Below are positions 6,213 through 10,688 of a stretch of DNA of 10,688 nt, piece after piece. Made by a program: the position numbers and the translations under genes. The notes beneath the pieces are model-generated. The model was not told the DNA's origin and searched no databases. It was given only the letters and a program-made list of their open reading frames with translations. This DNA is from a bacterium (GTDB lineage: Bacteria > Patescibacteriota > Minisyncoccia > Minisyncoccales > JAGGSE01). The stretch is taken from the NCBI GenBank assembly GCA_021159225.1, contig JAGGSE010000039.1:1-10688 (forward strand), given 5' to 3'. Position 1 is the first letter of the stretch, and the number at the start of each line of letters is the position of its first letter.

Positions 6213-7133
6213 CTATTTCTCAAGATTCCGCAGATAACCGAAGGCAGCCATAGCCGCCTTGGCGCCTTCACCGCAGGCAGTAATAATCTGCCTTGCCTTG
6301 CCTATATTGCAATCTCCAGCGGCAAACAATCCAGGTGTTTTTGTCTGATATGTTTCAAAATCAACAATTATCTCATCTCTTTCATTAAACTCCACAAGGT
6401 CTCTAATAAAGGAGGTAGCCGGCTGTAAACCAATCTCAATAAAAACGCCATCCACCGGCAAGACCACCTCTCTTTTTTCTTTCCTGTCTTCATAAACCAA
6501 CTCCTTGACAAACATATCTCCTCTTATTTCCTTGGTCTGGGCAGAGGTAATTATCTCTGCTTTGCCTGTTTTTTTAACCAATTCCTGGTTTGTGGCGTCG
6601 GCTCTGACCTTTTCGCCGAATTCTAAAATGTAAACCTTTTTGACAATGCCCGATAAATATAGAGCCGCCTCAAAGGCAACATTTCCCCCGCCGATAATAG
6701 CCACCACCTTGTTTGAAAAAAGGGGACCATCACAGGTAGGACAATAACTCACTCCCTTTCCCAAAAACTCCTTCTCTCCGGGAATTTCCAATCTTCTTGG
6801 GTCAGAACCAGAAGCAAGAATCACTGCTCGGGACTCAAATACTGACTTGTCCTTGGTAATAACAAGAAAGTTTCCGTTACTCTTCTTTACCTCTGTGACC
6901 TCATCCATCTTGATTTCAATATCAAACCTCTTTAGGTGCCTCTCAAATTTTTGGATTAAATCTCTGCCAGAAATTTTTTCAAATCCCGGATAGTTTTCAA
7001 TCATTACCGCTTTTTGGGTAATCTGGCCCCCGAAGGTTTTGGTAATCAGAAGGGTCCTTATCTTCTGCCTGCCGGAATAAATGCCGGCTGTAATCCCGGC
7101 TGGCCCTCCTCCTATTATGATTAATTCATACAT
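6213..7133 (-). CDS. trxB: thioredoxin reductase/AhpF-like flavin disulfide reductase
   Basis: A low-molecular-weight flavoprotein that passes electrons from a reduced pyridine nucleotide through FAD to a redox-active disulfide, then to a thioredoxin-like partner. The 306-aa length fits TrxB. The FAD motif is GGGPAG (8-13), the active site is CPTCD (131-135), a variation on CATC, the second dinucleotide motif is GGGNVA (148-153), and the FAD-closing AAGDC is at 271-275. The NADPH-binding HRRxxxR of TrxB is missing. The equivalent stretch reads LEFGEKVRAD (170-179), very like the NADH-using AhpF. GVFIEIGLQP (229-238) and TACGEGAKA (285-293) also resemble AhpF. NADH use is therefore likely (inference). 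It is first in a unit with enolase, preceded by a 140-nt repeat-filled gap. No Shine-Dalgarno is present. Confidence 0.9.
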   Translation of the reverse strand: MYELIIIGGGPAGITAGIYSGRQKIRTLLITKTFGGQITQKAVMIENYPGFEKISGRDLIQKFERHLKRFDIEIKMDEVTEVKKSNGNFLVITKDKSVFESRAVILASGSDPRRLEIPGEKEFLGKGVSYCPTCDGPLFSNKVVAIIGGGNVAFEAALYLSGIVKKVYILEFGEKVRADATNQELVKKTGKAEIITSAQTKEIRGDMFVKELVYEDRKEKREVVLPVDGVFIEIGLQPATSFIRDLVEFNERDEIIVDFETYQTKTPGLFAAGDCNIGKARQIITACGEGAKAAMAAFGYLRNLEK

Positions 7134-7139
7134 AGATAT

Positions 7140-7250
7140 AAACTCAAAGCGTAAAGCGCAAAGTGCAAAGCGTAAAGCTAAAAAGAAGGAGGTTTCGCTT
7201 TTCGCTTTAAGTTGTAGTTTTGCGTTTTGCGCTTTGAGCTTTGCGCTTGA
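7140..7250. repeat. AAAGCG-type intergenic repeat, copy A, with inverted extension
   Basis: The gap between nnrD and trxB is almost filled by short units of the AAAGCG/AAAGTG kind. The part at 7140-7214 closely matches 10602-10688: both begin AAACTCAAAGCGTAAAG and both end GGTTTCGCTTTTCGCTTTAA followed by GTTG. The rest (7215-7250) is rich in complementary units; CTTTGCGCTT at 7239-7248 is the exact complement of AAGCGCAAAG at 7154-7163. The whole could fold into a long imperfect hairpin. No ORF or clear promoter is visible in it. Confidence 0.85.
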
Positions 7251-7275
7251 AGCTTGGTCATTGTTTCTGATTTCT

Positions 7276-8133
7276 CTAAACCTCTTTTATCACCCGAGGG
7301 ATTTCTTCAATAAGGTCAACTGCTGTCATTGCTTCCCCTAATTTCTTCCCTGCCCTTTCGCCCGACAAACCATTAATATAAGCAGCGGCTTCAGCTGCTT
7401 CAAAGACGTCCACTCCCCTTGCCAATAGAGCACCAGCAATTCCTGCCAAAACATCCCCTGTTCCTCCTACTGTCATATAGGGACAACCTGTTTTGTTTAA
7501 GGAAACCCTTTTTCCGTCAGAAATAATATCTGTATTTCCTTTCAGCAGGATGGTTGTCCCTAATTTTTCTGCCTCTCTTTTAACAAATTCTATTCTTTTT
7601 TTCAAGGGAAGTGAAGAAACCTTTTTTTCAGTCAAAATAAAAAATTCGTATTGGTGGGGGGTAATTAAAAAATTTTTCTTAAAAATTGCCTTCTGCTGTC
7701 CCTCCAATGCCCAAATAGCATCAGCATCTATTACGCATGGCAAATCAATTCTTGAAAGAAAAGAAACAACTGCCTTTTTCGTCTCCTTTTCTCTTCCCAT
7801 GCCTCCGCCGATCAACACTGCTATTTTTGGAAAAGCCGACTTTTTCGCCTCCTCTATTATTTCAAAGATACAAGGCAGGTCCTTCTTTTTTATAAAATCC
7901 TTGCCCAAAGGAAGGGTAGCAAAATTTGGAGAAAAAGAAGCAACAATATCAGCCGGTCTTTGGGGAGCCAGAATCTGAACCATATCAACCCCTACTCTAA
8001 AAGCCGCCATTGCTGAAAAAGCCAAAGAACCGGAATATAATCTTGAACCTCCAATAATTACCAGCAAGCCAAAATCATATTTTCGGGCATCTCTTTTTCT
8101 TCTCTTGTAAATTCTTTTCAGTATCCTTTTCAT
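7276..8133 (-). CDS. nnrD: ADP-dependent NAD(P)H-hydrate dehydratase
   Basis: Repairs hydrated NADH and NADPH (NADHX, NADPHX) back to the normal cofactors, using ADP. The 285-aa protein matches the YjeF C-terminal/NnrD family. Visible motifs are GGSRLYSGS (28-36), IGGGMG (108-113), DADAIWAL (136-143), LITPHQYEF (156-164), LKGNTDII (197-204), the nucleotide-site TVGGTGD with the catalytic aspartate (221-227), and the closing MTAVDLIEEIP (269-279). The epimerase half (NnrE) is not fused and not in the window. The first 18 residues are unusually basic (KRILKRIYKRRKR). It starts 2 nt after the pyk stop, so it is probably translation-coupled. GAPDH is a known source of NADHX, which makes the glycolytic setting sensible. 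Confidence 0.93.
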   Translation of the reverse strand: MKRILKRIYKRRKRDARKYDFGLLVIIGGSRLYSGSLAFSAMAAFRVGVDMVQILAPQRPADIVASFSPNFATLPLGKDFIKKKDLPCIFEIIEEAKKSAFPKIAVLIGGGMGREKETKKAVVSFLSRIDLPCVIDADAIWALEGQQKAIFKKNFLITPHQYEFFILTEKKVSSLPLKKRIEFVKREAEKLGTTILLKGNTDIISDGKRVSLNKTGCPYMTVGGTGDVLAGIAGALLARGVDVFEAAEAAAYINGLSGERAGKKLGEAMTAVDLIEEIPRVIKEV

Positions 8134-8135
8134 TT

Positions 8136-9284
8136 CTAAAAAATCTCTTGAATTCTAACCACATTTGCCTTGCCAAAACCATGCCAGTCCTCAGCGAAAA
8201 TAATAATCACCCTCTCTCCCTTTTTAAAACGACCCACCTTTTTGGCCATATTCAAAATCTTTTTTATATCAATGAAGGTCTTCTTTCTATAGAAATCCTT
8301 TTCTTTTCCAAGGGAAAAGGAATAGGTGCCATAAATCAAGGAGAATTGGTCTCTCAGATGAATCTGCGGAGCGAAGGCAAAAATAGGAATAGTTGGTCGA
8401 AACCGAGAAAGCATCCTGGCAGTCATTCCTGTCTTCGTCAAAACCACAAATGCCCTTACATTCTGCCGCTGACAGAAAGGGCTTCTCCAGAGTTGATAAG
8501 CAGAGTGACATACTGCTGCTGTCTGGTGTTGAAGTTCAAAGTTTAACCCTGACACCGGCTCTCTCTTTTTCTCCCAAAATCGGCAAATTTTCTCCATTGT
8601 TGATACTGCCCGAGAAGGATATCTGCCTAAAGCCGTCTCTTCAGAGAGCATCACAGCATCCGTATAGTCCAAAATAGCGTTGGCAACATCAGAAACCTCG
8701 GCTCGGGTAGGCAATGGATTTTCAACCATTGACCTCAACATCTGGGTAGCAACAATTACTGGCTTTCCTTTTTCTAAACACCTTCTGATAATCTTTTTTT
8801 GATAATAGGGAACCTTTTCAAAAGGAATCTCTTTTCCCAGATCCCCTCGCGCCACCATTATTCCAAAACAGGAGTCCAATATCTGCTCAAAATTATCTAA
8901 TGCCTCCTTTGCCTCAATCTTGGCTAAAATTTTAGCCGACAAGGAAAACCTTTTGGCTCCCCTCTTCAAAAAATCAATATCCTGCTTACCTCTAACAAAG
9001 GAAAGGGCTAAAAAGTCAACATTTTTTTCCTTGGCAATTGATAGGTGTTCAGGATTGATAGAAAGTTTCTTTTCAAGGTTTGGAAAATCTAAGAGAATGC
9101 CAGGGGTCTTCCCCGTCTTTCGCCCCGCTCTTTTTACCTTGTCGATCATCGCCCTGTGCCAATTGGCACTGTTATGCTTAAGATTGAAACGAAAAACATT
9201 GGCTCCGCTTTCTAAAAGGGAAGCAATTTGTTTTTCTTTTTCAACCGCTGGACCAATTGTAGCAATAATTTTGGTTAAAGCCAT
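8136..9284 (-). CDS. pyk: pyruvate kinase-like protein lacking the B (lid) domain
   Basis: Pyruvate kinase makes pyruvate and ATP from phosphoenolpyruvate and ADP. At 382 aa this copy is about 90 residues shorter than E. coli PykF (470). The first barrel part is clear (KIIATIGPA 5-13; VFRFN 30-34), and so is the rest: SFVR (95-98), the catalytic lysine region AKIEAKE (121-127), ARGDLG (145-150), VATQML (178-183), PTRAEVSDVANAILD (192-206) and SEETA (214-218). The C-terminal domain has TKTGMTAR (283-290) and SRFRP. The missing part is the B domain that should follow LLD (64-66): the DTKGPEIR motif is gone, and ten or so residues join the two barrel halves. ESM-type residues read RSM (184-186). 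There is no frameshift, and the barrel is otherwise well conserved. Activity may be altered or lost. It begins directly at the ftsZ stop (TAAATG). Confidence 0.88.
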   Translation of the reverse strand: MALTKIIATIGPAVEKEKQIASLLESGANVFRFNLKHNSANWHRAMIDKVKRAGRKTGKTPGILLDFPNLEKKLSINPEHLSIAKEKNVDFLALSFVRGKQDIDFLKRGAKRFSLSAKILAKIEAKEALDNFEQILDSCFGIMVARGDLGKEIPFEKVPYYQKKIIRRCLEKGKPVIVATQMLRSMVENPLPTRAEVSDVANAILDYTDAVMLSEETALGRYPSRAVSTMEKICRFWEKKREPVSGLNFELQHQTAAVCHSAYQLWRSPFCQRQNVRAFVVLTKTGMTARMLSRFRPTIPIFAFAPQIHLRDQFSLIYGTYSFSLGKEKDFYRKKTFIDIKKILNMAKKVGRFKKGERVIIIFAEDWHGFGKANVVRIQEIF

Positions 9285-10523
9285 TTATTCCAATTGCTCA
9301 ATATTTCTGCCCCTTCTAAAAAGGGCTGGGGTCTCCCAAAATCTTTCTCTTTCCAGCATCTCCCTTTCCATCTTTTCTGCCTCCTTCTTTAATTGAAGGG
9401 CGTTTTTTCTTATCTGGCTGGCGCTTCTCTTTATTTCCTTTTTGTCTTTGCTTTGGGCGTCCTTCTTTTTCTTATCAGGCCTCTTATCTGCCTTCTTCTC
9501 CTTTATCTTTACCTTTTTAGGCAATGCCTTTTCTTTTTCTGAAAACAATTCTTCGGAAAATTCTGACCGACAGCCAGTGGCTAAAATGGTCAGTCCAATC
9601 CTCCCCCTCTCTTTGCTTTCTGAAACCCCAAAAACAATTCTCGCGCTTCTATCTGATAGATTAAAAATATTTTTTGAAATCTCAGCCACCTCTGACAGGC
9701 CCAGATCCTTGCCTCCGGTTATATTAAATAAAACCCCTTTTGCCCTCTCAATACCATACGAATAAAGGGGAAAGTTTAGGGCTTTTTTAATCACCTCCCC
9801 AAGACGATTTTGGCCCACCGCTTCAGTTCTTGCCAGATAAGACAAACCATCTCCGCTTCTCAAAATTGTCTTAATGTCGGCAAAATCAATGTTAATTAAA
9901 CCAGGGTAATAAATGAGCGTAAGAAGCCCTTCAAGTGCCTGGGTCAAAATTTTATTGACCTCAAAAAGAGCATTTCGAAGAGAGGTTTTTTTGTCAATAA
10001 TCTGAAAAATTTTTTCGTTCTCAATCACAGAAAAGCCCTCAAGGTCTGACCTCATCTTTTCCAATGATGCCTTGGCAATCTCCATGCGTTTTTTGCCTTC
10101 AAACCGAAAGGGAAGGGTAAATATGCCATAGTTGAGATTGCCCAAATTCCTGGAAATTTTGGCAAAGACAGGCATAGCGCCCGAACCCGTGCCTCCCCCC
10201 AGTGTAGAGACAAAAATACAGAGGTCGCTTCCGGCTAATGCCCTTTTAAGCCGCTCCTTTGCCTCCAACGCCGCTCTTTCTCCCAATTCAGGATCCATCC
10301 CCGTGCCCAGACCCGAGGTAAGGTTCTGACCAAAAATAAATGTCTCCACTCTTTTGCCCTTTTTGGCAAGCGATTGGCTGTCGGTATTAGCCGCCAAAAA
10401 ACGCGCCTTTTCCAATTTCAGAGCAATATCAGAAACAATATTTGTTCCTCCGTCACCAACGCCAATTACCTTTACCCTTATTTTTTTAACCTTCTCTGCT
10501 TTGGGCTTTTCTGAATAAGCCAT
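9285..10523 (-). CDS. ftsZ: cell division protein FtsZ (tubulin-like GTPase)
   Basis: Forms the GTP-dependent ring that directs cell division. The 412-aa protein has the FtsZ order of motifs: VIGVGDGGTN (19-28; usually GGGGN), NTDSQSL (46-52), a TSGLGTGMDPELG stretch (69-81), the GTP signature GGGTGSG (109-115; usually GGGTGTG), LPFRFEGKKRM (137-147), and the synergy loop NIDFAD (211-216) that completes GTP hydrolysis. After about residue 325 comes a lysine/glutamate-rich linker, likely partly coiled coil, and then a short conserved tail WETPALFRRGRN resembling the FtsZ C-terminal peptide that binds membrane tethers. I chose the ATG at 10523 over an in-frame TTG at 10538, which overlaps the -10 box. 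It shares an operon with pyk and nnrD. No FtsA is visible. Divergence in the first glycine loop leaves room for a second-copy FtsZ paralogue. Confidence 0.9.
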   Translation of the reverse strand: MAYSEKPKAEKVKKIRVKVIGVGDGGTNIVSDIALKLEKARFLAANTDSQSLAKKGKRVETFIFGQNLTSGLGTGMDPELGERAALEAKERLKRALAGSDLCIFVSTLGGGTGSGAMPVFAKISRNLGNLNYGIFTLPFRFEGKKRMEIAKASLEKMRSDLEGFSVIENEKIFQIIDKKTSLRNALFEVNKILTQALEGLLTLIYYPGLINIDFADIKTILRSGDGLSYLARTEAVGQNRLGEVIKKALNFPLYSYGIERAKGVLFNITGGKDLGLSEVAEISKNIFNLSDRSARIVFGVSESKERGRIGLTILATGCRSEFSEELFSEKEKALPKKVKIKEKKADKRPDKKKKDAQSKDKKEIKRSASQIRKNALQLKKEAEKMEREMLERERFWETPALFRRGRNIEQLE

Positions 10524-10537
10524 TTTAACCAAATCCA

Positions 10538-10543
10538 ATTATA
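10538..10543 (-). promoter_or_regulatory. -10 box for the ftsZ/pyk/nnrD unit
   Basis: A perfect TATAAT lies 14 nt upstream of the ftsZ ATG, so the leader would be about 8 nt, nearly leaderless. The -35 region is made of T-rich repeat sequence; TTGATT occurs at a short spacing of 15, so no good -35 can be named. Confidence 0.45.
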
Positions 10544-10545
10544 AA

Positions 10546-10593
10546 TTCAAAATGCAAAAATCAAAAATCAAAATGATAACTTAAAATGCAAAA
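10546..10593. repeat. AT-rich short repeat upstream of ftsZ
   Basis: AAAATGCAAAA occurs twice (within 10546-10558 and 10581-10593). Between them lie two units of TCAAAAA, the heptamer also found inside enolase. It directly adjoins the ftsZ -10 box. No ORF is present. Confidence 0.65.
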
Positions 10594-10601
10594 TTATTTT
10601 T

Positions 10602-10688
10602 AAACTCAAAGCGTAAAGTGCAAAGTGTAAAGCTAAAGCGTAAATCTTAAAGCTAAAAAAGAAAGGTTTCGCTTTTCGCTTTAAGTTG
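10602..10688. repeat. AAAGCG-type intergenic repeat, copy B, cut by the window edge
   Basis: The same element as at 7140-7214, in the same orientation and again just upstream of a gene start. The two ends match closely. The middle is 12 nt longer here, explained by extra TAAAGC/TAAATC-like units. The inverted half seen in copy A would lie beyond the edge. Confidence 0.8.

Noticed and set aside
7140..7250. Possible CRISPR array or tRNA cluster in the repeat-filled gap
   Set aside because: Units are 6-8 nt with no regular spacers, and no cloverleaf or CCA end can be drawn.
7493..7978. Plus-strand open frame of 161 codons opposite nnrD
   Set aside because: It is antisense to a well-conserved gene, its composition follows the complementary codons, and it shows no family motif.
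8920..9396. Plus-strand open frame of 158 codons across the pyk/ftsZ junction
   Set aside because: It lies antisense to two confidently assigned genes with intact motifs; no start signal or domain is visible.

Overview
The window reads as a compact chromosomal segment of a small-genome, moderately AT-rich bacterium, most likely of the Candidate Phyla Radiation (Patescibacteria, Parcubacteria-like). This placement is inferred from gene style, not from a marker tree. The reasons are a very short DnaX, a GtrA-like membrane protein, a membrane-anchored GILT/DsbA-like protein of the type common in that group, tight gene packing, no clear Shine-Dalgarno sequence before any start, and low-complexity intergenic repeats. 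Every gene seen lies on the minus strand, so transcription runs from high to low coordinates.

Layout in the direction of transcription. (1) 10523-7276: ftsZ, pyk and nnrD are packed with 0-2 nt between them, behind a perfect TATAAT box. Upstream is an AT-rich repeat and a copy of an AAAGCG-type intergenic repeat. (2) 7133-4556: an AhpF/TrxB-like disulfide reductase, enolase and a lone receiver-domain response regulator. Enolase and the receiver overlap as ATGA, and a second copy of the AAAGCG-type repeat sits just upstream of the reductase. (3) 4461-2160: a membrane-anchored thioredoxin-fold protein, a small glutaredoxin and GAPDH, starting at an extended -10 promoter and ending at a strong intrinsic terminator. 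(4) 2064-303: a GtrA-like membrane protein, dnaX, and a tRNA-Gln(UUG) whose 5' end lies inside dnaX, closed by a strong hairpin terminator. (5) 270-1: no convincing gene. This stretch holds nested inverted repeats and a good sigma70-type promoter firing off the left edge.

Functionally, the window combines lower glycolysis (GAPDH, enolase, pyruvate kinase) with redox upkeep. NADH made by GAPDH could feed the reductase, whose pyridine-nucleotide site looks AhpF-like rather than NADPH-type. The glutaredoxin and the anchored thioredoxin-fold protein are possible partners. NnrD repairs the hydrated NAD(P)H that GAPDH is known to form as a side product. FtsZ (division) and DnaX (replication clamp loading) are core functions sharing these operons.

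Most worth a second look: a pyruvate kinase that lacks its B (lid) domain, the nested inverted-repeat structure at 76-253, the dnaX/tRNA overlap, the paired intergenic repeats, and a heptamer repeat absorbed into the enolase coding sequence.
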